Positions 21,801-30,631 of a stretch of DNA of 64,000 bases are shown here, piece by piece. Location: NCBI GenBank assembly GCA_049999805.1, contig JBNGIO010006356.1, positions 1 to 64,000 on the forward strand, read 5' to 3'. The number at the start of each line of letters is the position of its first letter. Position 1 is the first letter of the stretch. Under the pieces are notes generated by a model. That model had not been told where the DNA came from. It saw nothing but the letters and a program-made list of their open reading frames with translations, and searched no databases. This DNA is from Folioceros fuciformis (lineage: Eukaryota; Anthocerotophyta; Anthocerotopsida; Anthocerotales). The translations under genes were made by a program, and so were the position numbers.

Positions 21801-22852
21801 ACCTGGCGAGCGTCTTCCAGTTGACCACATTTTGCATACATGTCCACCAGGCAGTTGCCAACAATCAAATTAGTAGGAATGCCACTCTGCACTACATCAC
21901 AGTGCACTTTCCTGCCAGACTCCAAGTCAGCGGCAAAAGCACAAGCTTGAAGGACAGCTACAAAGACGTGAGCATCAGGTTGCACTCCCGACCTGCACAT
22001 CTCATGGTACAATTGTACGGCCTCATTAGGCTTCCCATGCTTAGCGTATGCGGAGATAATGGAAGACCACATGAAGGCATCCGGTTTCCCCACTCTGGTG
22101 AGCACATTCATGGCCTCCTCTAGCCTTCCTCGACATGCATACATGCGTAAGATATGGTTCCCCAAGTATGCATTCGACTCGTACCCAAGTTGGACACAGA
22201 GGTCATGAACTCGTCGTCCCACAACCAGATCCTTCTTAGCTATACATAGTTTCAGCACAGTATAAAACAGAGACAGAGAAACAGCAGAGTCTGTCTGCGC
22301 CAGAGATTCCAGGGCTCTAGCGGCCTCAGCAAGCTTCCCCTGCTGACATAACAAAGGCACGGTTCCAGCCGTTACGACACCCAGTTCCGATCCTGCACGC
22401 CTCCAGGGTTCAGGATTATCCGGGGAGCTGGTCTCAGAAGGGGAGGCAACATGGCCCATCTGGATATCCAAGGAAATGAGCTGCTCATCAACCCAAGCTG
22501 GCTTCAACATGTTGTTTAACCACAGGACCTCGCCGGACCCCTTACGCCTGAAGTCAGGCGAACGGGAGCCCTTCTTGTCTCGTCTGTTATCCCACCACAT
22601 GGAAGGGTTCAGAAAAAATTGTTGCCACAAGTGCTCTTGCTCCTGGCGACGACCATCCTGGGAAATCCCTTCCTCACCCACACATTTCATGGGAAGCGGA
22701 AGCGCTGGGCTCCTTACACACCTGCACCTGGCGGCATTGTTTGCAACGGATTCAGTCCCTACAGTGAGGTGAGCTGGAGCTCCCAGCAGAATCCCAGTAA
22801 ACACACCAAGTTGTTGGGTCCACAACGGGTCCGCTTGCCACACGGTGGCCAT
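18413..22852 (-). CDS. PLS-class PPR protein with KP/GRP-type DYW domain; candidate organelle RNA-editing factor
   Basis: An intronless gene for 1479 residues, far longer than most editing PPRs. From the N terminus: a leader; residues about 72-125 resembling the PDF motif of organellar single-strand-binding (OSB) proteins (LWQQFF, PSMWWDNR, PDF, LWLN); then a long P-L-S repeat array from about residue 180; then E-type motifs and a DYW-type deaminase domain from about 1343. The zinc and catalytic residues HAE (1411-1413) and CGDC (1439-1442) are present. The usual PG box reads KKPAVTTIEV and the protein ends CSCKGRP instead of DYW. These two changes are what I recall of the DYW:KP class linked to U-to-C editing in hornworts, ferns and some lycophytes; the function is inferred. 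The ATG at 22852 fits the frame; mitochondrial or plastid import is expected for the family, but I see no decisive targeting signal. Confidence 0.93.
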   Translation of the reverse strand: MATVWQADPLWTQQLGVFTGILLGAPAHLTVGTESVANNAARCRCVRSPALPLPMKCVGEEGISQDGRRQEQEHLWQQFFLNPSMWWDNRRDKKGSRSPDFRRKGSGEVLWLNNMLKPAWVDEQLISLDIQMGHVASPSETSSPDNPEPWRRAGSELGVVTAGTVPLLCQQGKLAEAARALESLAQTDSAVSLSLFYTVLKLCIAKKDLVVGRRVHDLCVQLGYESNAYLGNHILRMYACRGRLEEAMNVLTRVGKPDAFMWSSIISAYAKHGKPNEAVQLYHEMCRSGVQPDAHVFVAVLQACAFAADLESGRKVHCDVVQSGIPTNLIVGNCLVDMYAKCGQLEDARQVFESMKAKDVVTWTVLISGYSHQGLGHEALAVYRQMEEAGLILADHVTFSCLLKACASTGDLQEGRQLHSQIVERGLLDNVMMGTCLLDMYAKCGELGDARQVFDGLATKNVVTWTALIAGYAQQGLGQEALAVYGQMEDAGLTLANHVTFACLLKACATTRALKEGRHLESQIVERGLLGNVVLGNSLVDMYAKCGELEDARRVFQSLPTKDAVTWNVLIAGYAQQGLGQEALLVYEQMEEANPILADQVTFSCLLKACTTTGALQKGMQLHAQIVERGLLDDVVVGNCLVDMYAKFGELEDARQVFDSLATKDVVTWTALIAGYSQKGRGQDALVVYGKMEKAGLILADHVTFTCLLKACGSTGALQKGMQLHSQIVERGLLDDVVMGNCLVDMYAKCGEVGAARQVFDSMAVKDVVTWNVMIAGYAQQGLGQEALGVYEQMEETGPTLADHVTFACLLKACGSTGALWKGMQLHSEIVERGLLENMVVGSCLVDMYVKCGRLKRAHQVFDSLATKSVVTWTVLIAGYSEQGLGHEALVLYEQMEEEGLILADHVTFACLLKACGSIGALQKGMQLHSQVVERGLLDNVVVGTCLVDMYAKCGELEDARQVFYTLATKDVVTWNALIAGYTRQGLGHEALVVYGRMEEAGLVLADHVTFACLLKACGSSGALQKGMQLHSQIVKRGLLDEVVVGNCLVGMYTKCGELEDARHVFDNMATKDVVTWNTMIAGYAEQGLGQEALAVYGQMEEADLGLADHVTFSCLLKACGSSGALQKGRQLHSQIVDRGLLDDVVVGNRLVDMYVKCGELEEARHVLDSMTQRDVVTWTALIAGYGACDEGHKALGCFDEMLMAGVRPNEATFTCLLTACSHEGLVHEGCKHFDSMAERHGINPTIEHYTCMIDLLGRAGHLEEAEKMLLSCEGQSNVVGLRSLLNACKIHGDVDRALWCFERIVRLEPQDATAYVLMANAYADAGRWPDVDKIETQRRVAGANKKPAVTTIEVNKQIHRFVVGETREDIALKVKSTNARLKQEGGHLPQTNLVLKPLSENEKEDALCGHAEKLALAFGLLNTPSGTTLMVTKNLRMCGDCHSSTEIMSRLEQRDIVVRDGYRVHRFVNGSCSCKGRP
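19290..21830 (-). repeat. Homogeneous 306-bp tandem array inside the PPR gene
   Basis: About eight to nine successive P-L-S triplets of 102 codons (P 36, L 34, S 32 residues) are nearly the same at DNA level. The plus-strand anchor ggccttca recurs at 19496, 19802, 20108, 20414, 20720, 21026, 21332 and 21638, exactly 306 bp apart with no indel. Variation is concentrated in the residues expected to contact RNA and in surface positions. Confidence 0.92.
22478..22639 (-). other. OSB-type PDF motif at the N terminus of the PPR protein
   Basis: Codons 72-125 read LWQQFFLNPSMWWDNR, then SPDFRRK, then GEVLWLN. This pattern matches, from memory, the roughly 50-residue PDF motif that binds single-stranded DNA in plant organellar OSB proteins. 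The match is to a remembered pattern, not a search. Confidence 0.6.
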
Positions 22853-23286
22853 AGTTTAGCTACCGCTGTCGGAAGATGGTTCCAACAACAGATAATGGCA
22901 GGATGCCCAGGTCCTGTGCACGATGACACCATACGGGGCTGGTTCTCATGAACACGGGCCGAACCCGACGGCCTTACATCCAAACAAATCTGCGGAGGTG
23001 CACAACTACACCAAATAAAATAGTCCAAGCCGAGATCTCAGACATGCCGATACAGAGATGAGCTCCCATAATTCCACGACCGGGGCATTCGTTGTGCTTC
23101 ATGAAGCATCGACCGGGCAGCGGCCACTACAGACTCCCCGTTCATGTGAACTGGTGTCCGCTGTCAAACGAGGCCCGGACGAAACCGTTCCCACCAAAAC
23201 GGTCAAATGGGATTCCCTTGAACCCGTTCCGTACAGAGCACCAAACTCTCTGCTCTCGGCCGTGATGCGACTCCGGGAGAAAAGCG

Positions 23287-23466
23287 AGTTTGGCTCCTCG
23301 GTGCTCACAGGTGCTAAGATGGTACCACCTACTGGAAACTGTTAAGATATTCAAAGTTGAGTCGATTCAGAAATCTAGTTTGGCTCCTCGGTGCTCACAG
23401 GTGCTAAGATGGTACCACCTACTGGAAACTGTTAAGATATTCAAAGTTGAGTCGATTCAGAAATCT
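23287..23466. repeat. 90-bp perfect tandem duplication
   Basis: Units at 23287-23376 and 23377-23466 are identical by eye, so the duplication is recent or is an assembly artefact. Confidence 0.9.
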
Positions 23467-23744
23467 ATGATGTTATGAAGGTCGGCAACCTCTATGGTTG
23501 ACCCAGAGACCCAACCAAAGGCTATCATAGCTAATGTGCTCATGTGAAGCCTTCTGCTTATCTCTAGATAAGTAACACAGGCCAACAGTGCGATAGAGAT
23601 TTTAAACTTTGAGAATATGTGGTGTTTTATACAATGTGAAAGCTTCATTTGACAAAGGTCCCTTAGATAAGAGATGGCCACACCATTAATGGTATGGTGA
23701 CCAATGAAAAGTGATTGATCAATGAAAAATCCTACCCACCATAG

Positions 23745-24200
23745 AGCTCACCACATTCTAGTCTTTGTGGATAACTATACGTGGAGAAAATAGACTTACT
23801 TCTTGAAGGAAAATCCCAACTATTCTTATCTTTCAAGACATGGAAGACCTCGACAGAAACAGATGTGGTGAACACTTGAAGACTTTTCCAAGTGATAATG
23901 AAGGAGAATATATATCTTCTCAGTTCACAAGCTTTGATAAGGAGAACAACATACAACTCGAGATTCCGCACAAGCCAAAGCAAAATGAGGTGGTTGAGCA
24001 CAAGCTTCGAAGCCTCGGTTGAAGTTGCATCTAACCATCCTTTCTCCAACATAATTCTGGGTACTACTACAGACAGAAATATGCTCAACACATAGATTGC
24101 TGTCATTACTGCCTTTCCAAAAAAATGTACCATGCACTTCACCGCTTCAACTAGGCTTCTTAGCTTGTGCTTTGCCACTCCACTTTTCTTAATGTGTGAG
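23745..24200. mobile_element. Rearranged Ty1/Copia integrase remnant
   Basis: On the plus strand, 23759-24022 contains FVDNYTWR, then SDNEGEYISSQF and PHKPKQNEVVEHKLRSL, the pattern of the Copia integrase core up to its PQQNG-like box. On the minus strand, 24200 down to about 24030 reads KSGVAKHKLRSLVEAVKCMV, then AVMTAIYVL, the pattern of the following part of the same domain. The halves overlap by about a dozen residues and face each other, so one has been inverted or two copies have recombined. Stops and frame breaks rule out function. Confidence 0.65.
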
Positions 24201-24409
24201 AAGTGGGGAGTTGTCATTGAATGTTGTACTCTTAACAAAACTTTAAATTGAGAAGAATCTTACACATATTCTGTTTCATTGTCATCATAACATATCTTCA
24301 AGCATTCTCCATATCTATTTCTACCAATGCCTTCCACTTCTTGAATGTCATGAACACATGGCATTCTCCTTTAAGATTTAAGATGTAGGGTCAAACCTAA
24401 ACCCTAAAG

Positions 24410-24559
24410 CACCATGATGTCTCACTCACCTATAACGCACCTTGATGCACACCATTAGAGGCCAAACAAGACAACTTCATCACAATTGGTCCTATAATGC
24501 ACCTTGATGTTTCACACACTTGTAAAGCACCTTGATGCATACAATTAGAGGCCAAACAA
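24410..24559. repeat. Imperfect direct repeat, about 60 bp at 90-bp spacing
   Basis: Segments 24410-24469 and 24500-24559 both run from a gcacc.tgatg start to attagaggccaaaca. The block in between (24470-24499) is not part of the match. Confidence 0.75.
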
Positions 24560-25108
24560 CTTGAAGACAACTACTTCACCTTGATAACAATAACAAGCTA
24601 TACTAATTTGCATAGGCTCTTCCTGACATGTAGTCTTCAAAGCCACAAACATTGCAAATGAAACAAGAGATAACAATCCTATAAAACGTATTATTGAGTA
24701 CTCTAAACCTCTCATGAACCAGAGGGAGGACCTACGATTTGGAACTAGGGGAATTGATACACGATGAGTCCCAAGATCAAGTCACTTCAAAACATGAGAA
24801 CAAGAAATTCTTGCATATATATATAGGCTCTAAGCAAGGCAATATTCTGATAAGGGCTAACATTACCCCGATCGTGACCTTATCTATACAGGTGTAGGAT
24901 ATATTTTCCTAGGCTCTCTAGAGTAAATATTTTGTTGCACTTGCCCTATGGGTTTATGTGAGTAAAAGGCTAGAAGGGATGTTGGCTGCGGATCGTATCC
25001 CGTTGTGAATTCAGACGTGTTTCCCTACTACTAATGCCACACGCTACGAAACGCAAGTCTGACGAGTTTTTGGCTTGGAGTCATTTGACATGAGAAGGCA
25101 CATGGCCC

Positions 25109-26327
25109 TCAGAAGAGCAAGGGCTCGCCATTGATGTAGAGCAATTCCTCCTCTCCCTCCCTGTGATAGTAAACATTCTTGGTGCGGTCGAGATGTCGGT
25201 CGGGATGTACGAGGATCGCGGTTTTGGTGCGGTCAGGCTTGATCCCGCGATGAAAGGACTGAAGCACGTGGTCGGTTCGGTCCGCCTGCTTTCGCACCAA
25301 GTATCGAGCGGGATTGTGGTCATCGATGAGCTGCGGCGCGGGCCCAATGAATTCTTCCCGCCCGACATCGCATGTGGTGATGAAGGACTGCCGAGATCGA
25401 GTTCCAGCCGCAACTCTGTGGTACACCGCGTGGCACTTACCGTTGCTCAGAGTCTGCCATGTTTAATTGCAACGCATCCATGAGTCAGACAGACTTGAAG
25501 GCGGGCGGATCTTGCTAGCGCAATGTTGGCGAGCACGTTACCTCCATGTCCTCTCCGATGGTGAAGAGCGCGCGGTCGAGCAGCGGCGGCACGGTGAACC
25601 ACCCGCCGTCATGGAAGACCTCCAAGCCCGGCACGCCGTCGGCGACGTGGAAGTCGAAGAGGTTGCTGTCGGTGTGCGTGGGCAGGCCCACACCCTTTCC
25701 CTCGCCTGGGGGCCGGGCCAGGCGGCTGGCCAACACAAGGTTGAGCAGCAGCGGCCCGTAGGTGTCGGAGATGTAGGACTCTGACAGGCCCAGCCCCTCC
25801 GTGAGCAGGCCTCCCAGGAAGTGCGCCGCCGCCAGGATCCGGTCCCCGTACAGCGACATCTTCTCCCTGAAGCTGGGGAGCGCAGGAGGCCAGACCTTCT
25901 CCACTCGGTGGGATTCCGGGAGCACTCGGAGGCGGAACACCTCTCGAATCTTGGGCTCCGGCAGCGTTGCTCCTAGTGTGTCGGCGGCGTCGCCACCGAA
26001 GTCGACGCCGTAGCCGTAGGTACGCCCGTCGTTGATCTTCAACGTCGCTCTCGTCTTCACCTTCTCCTCCAGGGGCTGCGAGAAGAAGCGGAGGATTTCG
26101 GCCCGAACGTCGGCCAGGAGGGCCTGGTCCACGCCGAAGTTGGAGATGTAGAACAATCCTGTCTCCGCGCCCGCCAGCGCCTGCTCCACCAGCTCCGCCC
26201 GCCGCGCTGGCGACGGCTTCAGGCCTTCCAGATCCAGCGTCCTACCGACCAGCTCCTTCTGCACCCTGCTCCACTCGGCAGGGTCTTTCAAATCCTCTGC
26301 CGCCTCTTCCCTGACGGTCACGGCCAT
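25109..26327 (-). CDS. 2-oxoglutarate/Fe(II)-dependent dioxygenase
   Basis: Soluble non-haem iron oxygenase of the plant DOXC/isopenicillin-N-synthase-like class; it couples decarboxylation of 2-oxoglutarate to hydroxylation, desaturation or demethylation of a small molecule. The substrate is not readable. Exons 26327-25542 and 25453-25109 give 376 residues. The N-terminal half has the GLFYISNFG block. The C-terminal double-stranded helix keeps HTD of the iron triad, the distal His in YHRV just after the intron, and a downstream SRQSF that could serve as the 2-oxoglutarate-binding RxS (spacing odd for the family). The chosen start is the ATG of MAVTV; an in-frame ATG at 26582 would add 85 residues without family similarity. 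An O-methyltransferase lies 1.2 kb away, divergently. Confidence 0.85.
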
Positions 26328-27537
26328 CCCACCAGCGGATGAGCTCGCTCGCCATCGGGCAACATGCCGCCGTACAGGACGCCCTGAAAGAACGAGCCCG
26401 GCATTGCCATCACGCCCGTATGCAGTGCGCCATTCCTTCAGCGATGACGTTGCAGCAAGTAGCGGTGAGGGTGCAGACCCACCTCCATAGTGTGCCTGCG
26501 CCGTGGGATGACCTTGGTGGGCGTCGCCAGAATTCTTGCCAGAGGTACAGAATGGGAACAATTGTTGGGGGTAGAGGGCCATTGCTCCCGCTTCTCAATC
26601 GGAACTGGGAATTGCAGTTTGTGGGCACACAACATTGTCGCCACTGGCAAGCATCTCTTTTGTAGGTCTCCCTGCAGGCGAAGATATTCGGCAACAAACG
26701 AAGCGAGGGTTGAACTGCGTTAACGACATGTCAAATGTCCTGTGAACGTCATTTCTGGCTTCATGTCTCTGTTCACGTAGCCGTTCGATGCTTATCAGGC
26801 AGACATGGCCCCACCGGAACCCACAGGAGTGTGCAGCTTACCCACGGTGAACTGCTGACCAAGGCAGAACCATCGTCTCCCTCGTGTATCAGACAGATCC
26901 TTTGCTGCTCATACACGTACAGTATGTACGTTCCATTCTCTCGGAAACCGCCTCGATGTGTTTCACTTTACCTGAGATGCCTCATCGTAGGATGCTTTCA
27001 AACGGCTAGAGCATCCACAGGCATGCGAACTTGTCGGGACTGGGCCTGGGTGACGAGCTCCCTCCCGTGTGCGATTACCGGGTCCATGAAAAGAAAACGA
27101 GGGCATCCATGCTCTACGTATTCCATGCTCTTCGTCTTCCATGACAAGGATGAAGATATGGCACATACAAGAAGAGAGGCGGATGGGACAGGCACTGTGT
27201 TTTCACACACCCAAACCCAAATTCCTGTATGCAACCAGCCGGTCATTTTAATGTTCCATAATTAATATAAGCAATGTTGCGATTTCGTGTCCTGAAGGTT
27301 CGTGAGGACCTTCCTTGGGATTGTCCACGAAAATCATACAACACGGCTACATTCGCCCCTCCACCAATGGGCAATGGACTTCTTGGGCCAGATTAGCCCC
27401 CACGAAGGTCCGGGAGGAGCTTCCTTGGAACGATTTCTCAACATTATGTTTTCCCGCCTCCGGATCTAGAGGGAAGTATTGTGGCCGACAAAAGAGTTCG
27501 ACACCTCGGAGCAATTGTGAGTTCGTGGGTTTTGAAA
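26328..27537. promoter_or_regulatory. Upstream region between dioxygenase and O-methyltransferase genes
   Basis: About 1.2 kb separates the two divergent starts. The longest open frame (26735-27265, plus) has no recognisable family. No specific element is identified. Confidence 0.4.
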
Positions 27538-28924
27538 ATGGGTGACCACGCCATTTCTGTGAGTCCTGGAGATGTCGACGCTCTGATGACTCTTCAGCTT
27601 GCAAGCCTGCGCTCCGGAGTGCTGAGTGTAGCTGTAAAGCTCGGCATTGCAGACATCATTGCAGGGGCGGGGCAGGGCTCCCTGCTCACAGCTCAAGAGA
27701 TTGCCGCCCAGCTGCCCACATCCAATCCTGGCGTCGCAGCGCTCAGTCGCATTCTTCGATTTCTCGTTGCCCACAAGGTGTTCCGAGCGGAGTACGGTAT
27801 GTCTGGGCGGCGTTTGGATTTCGAGTGCACTCGCGTCCGCCTACATTGTGAAGTTCTGTTTCTGGTTTGTAAAACAGAGTGACAGTACTCGTGCTTGAAT
27901 GTGTAGGAGATGGCCCCTCGGAGGTCCGGTATGGTCTCACGCCCATTTCCCAACTTATGGTCAGCAGGACGGTCCGCTCAAATGTTCCGATTCTGCGGTG
28001 TGTTCTACATCCTACCTTCACCGCTCCATTTTGGTATCTTCAAGAGGCAGTTCTGAAGGAGGGCTCCGAGCCTTTTCGTGTGGCCAACGGTGGCAAGGAT
28101 CTCTGGGGCGTTTGCAAGGAGGATGAGGAGTTCGGTGCCTTGTTCCATGGACTCATGGCCACTCTCAGTAACCAGATTCTGGACGCCATCATTCCTGAGT
28201 ACCAGGGCTTCAAGGATGTCGGTGTGGTTGCTGACGTCGGAGGAGGTGTCGGCGCCAGTCTGCGCAAAATCGTCCAGACTAATCCCCACATCAAAGGGAT
28301 CAACTTTGACCTGCCCGAGGTGGTAGCCGAAGCTCCTGACATACCTGGTGGGTGAACGCATTGGACTGTTGCGTTGTGCCATGACTTCTTTCACACTCGT
28401 TGTGCCCACAATTGTCAATGAAGGATCTGACCGTGTGTCTTTCTTGGTCAGGGGTGACTCACGTTGGGGGAGACATGTTCAAAAGCGTACCTAGCGCGGA
28501 TGCCATCTACATGAAGGTAAACACTGTCGTTGCAGAAGCCCTACTGCCTCCCATGATCCTTCCCTTCTTTGTGTGCATAGCGTCTGGAGGAAGTAGTTCA
28601 GGAAATTCCTGCGTTTATGTGCAGTGGATTCTTCATGACTGGAACGACGAAGAGAGCATCCAGATTCTTAAAAACTGCTGGAAGGCGGTGCCGGAGGATG
28701 GGAAGGTTGTGCTCCTGGAGGCAGTGGTACCGGCCGTCATTGGTCAGGGGAACGAGAAGCCGTCCCGAGTCCTAGATGCCGACATGCTAATGCTTGCCCA
28801 TACCAATGGCAAGGAAAGAACCAGTGCCGAGTGGCAAGCAATCCTTTCTGCAGCAGGATGGCCCCGAGTAGAATTTATTTCATTCCCTGGCGACCTCTCC
28901 ATCATCGAAGGACACAAAAGATGA
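27538..28924 (+). CDS. Plant COMT-type O-methyltransferase
   Basis: SAM-dependent O-methyltransferase of the caffeate/flavonoid family, which methylates phenolic hydroxyls in the cytosol. Exons 27538-27796, 27907-28347, 28452-28516 and 28625-28924 give 354 residues, the usual length. Seen: the N-terminal dimerisation region (LTAQEIAAQLPTSNPG); the SAM-binding glycine loop VADVGGGVGASL; VGGDMF; the catalytic His in ILHDWNDEESI at the start of exon 4; and the C-terminal block TNGKERTSAEW. The substrate cannot be told from sequence. The start is the ATG of MGDHAIS. A decayed copy follows 0.5 kb downstream on the same strand. Confidence 0.88.
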
Positions 28925-29433
28925 GCAATGGAAAGTTCTGCGAATTGGAGCCACAGCCAGGGTTTCGGTGTTCCGTGTTCCCAACTTGTGGTGTGCTACT
29001 CACTCTTCTCAAAATCTCCACACCTCTTCACAAACCGTGAGAGCTACAATCCCAGTCTTTTACCCCAGTATATTCCTTGTTCACTACATCATTCCATGGT
29101 GCTCCTATCCAACAGTCCTTCTGAACCCTTACGCATTTTAGTGGCTACTTGGCATTCCATCGTGCCGTCTTGTGTACTCGTTATCACACAAAGCTATCAC
29201 TAAGTGTCTTACCTTACTTGGCTCTGGATTTTGAATGACACAAAGAGTTGAAAGAACGAGTCTGAACGAGTACTCCCATGTTGTGTACCAAACGGGAAGT
29301 TGGGAGGCTGTCACCCAACGTCGGGGAATTTCGTGTGACGTGAAATTTCTTCAACGTGTTTCTATGCTTGCTTTTGAAGGGATTTGTGAATCGCGTGCAA
29401 CAAATCTGTTGCAGTTGGATGGAGACGCTGGGT
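28925..29433. other. Spacer between the O-methyltransferase gene and its decayed copy
   Basis: 3' flank of the intact gene. Where exon 1 of the second copy should lie, the sequence is unrelated to the intact exon 1. No gene is seen. Confidence 0.6.
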
Positions 29434-30631
29434 ACATTCTTCGCATTCTTCGATTTCTCGTAGCCCACGAAGGTATTCCGAGGCCGAAACGGTATATCTG
29501 GGCGGCATTTGGCTTTCGAGTGCAGTCACATCCGCCTACATTGAAGAGTTGTGGGTGTACTTTGTAGAACAGAGTGACAGCAATCGTGCTTGAATGTGTA
29601 GGAGATGGCCCTTCGGAGGTCCGATACGGTCTCACGCCCATTTCACAACTCATGGTCTGACTCAGCAGCTGGGTCTGCTCGAACGCTCCGATTCTGCGGT
29701 GTGTTCTACATCCTAGCTTCACCACTCCATTTTGGTTGCGTTAAGAGGCAGTTCTGAAGGAGGGGTCCGAGCCTTTTCGTGTGACCAACGACGCTAAGGA
29801 TTTCTGGGAGCTTTGCAAGGAGGATCAGGAGTTCGGCACCTTGTTCCCATGGCCAGTCTCAGTGGCCGGTTGCTGGACGCCATCATTCCTGCATACCAAG
29901 GTTTCAAAGATGTCGGTGTGGTGGCTGACGTCGGAGGAGGTGTCGGCATGAGTCTGCGCAAAATCATCCAGACTAATCCTCACATCAAAGGCATCAACTT
30001 TCACCTGCCCAAGGTGGTCGCCATAGCTGCCGAAATACTGTTCCTGGTGGGTGAACGGTAAGACAGTAGCAATGTGCCATGACCTGCTTTATACTCGTTA
30101 AGGCCTCAATTGTGACTGATCTGACTGTGTGTCTTTCTTGGTCCGGGGTCACGCACGTTCGGGGCGATATGTTCGAAAGCGCACATAATGCGGATGCTAT
30201 GTACATACATGAAGGTAAACACTGTCGTTGTACAAGCCATTTGGCCTTCCTTGATCCTTCCCTCCTTTGATACCGTCTGGAGGAAGTATGTAGAACCTTC
30301 AGGAAATGCTGCCTGCTTTCATGTGCAGTGGATTCTTCACGACTGGAACGACGAACGGAGCATCGACATTCTGCTACACGGCTGGATGGCGGTGGCGGAG
30401 GAGGGGAAGGTTGTGCTCCTGGAAGCAGTGGTCCTGGCCCCTGGTCAGGAAAACGAGAAGCCACCCCGAGAACTAGACATGCTAGTGCTTGCGCATACGT
30501 ATACCAATGGCAAGGAGAGATTCGACCGCTGCCGAGTGGCAAGCAATCCTTTCTGCTGCAGGATGGCGCCGAGTAGAATTTGTTCCATACGCTCCAGCTT
30601 GCGAAGGACTCAAAAGATGAGCCGTATTTAG
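29434..30631 (+). pseudogene. Decayed tandem copy of the O-methyltransferase
   Basis: The similarity to the intact gene starts inside its exon 1 (about 29440, FLVAHE...) and runs to its last codons. The first roughly 215 coding bases are missing. The exon-2 equivalent has a stop after ISQLMV and a frameshift near 29845 before VADVGGGVGMSL; the SAM loop itself survives. The last exon keeps ILHDWNDERSI but is frameshifted after NGKERF. Several lesions across the copy make a functional product unlikely. Confidence 0.88.

Larger units (their letters stand above)
22853..25108. other. AT-rich intergenic region with mobile-element debris
   Basis: This holds the upstream region of the PPR gene (22853-23280), a 90-bp duplication, a rearranged Copia integrase fragment and a 60-bp direct repeat, each listed separately. 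No intact gene is seen. Confidence 0.6.

Noticed and set aside
23732-24238. Single minus-strand gene of 168 codons
   Set aside because: Its left part is antisense to plus-strand Copia integrase sequence; the frame is a product of the rearranged element.
26328-26582. Extended N terminus of the dioxygenase from an upstream ATG
   Set aside because: The 85 extra residues have no similarity to the family, whose normal N terminus begins near MAVTVREE.
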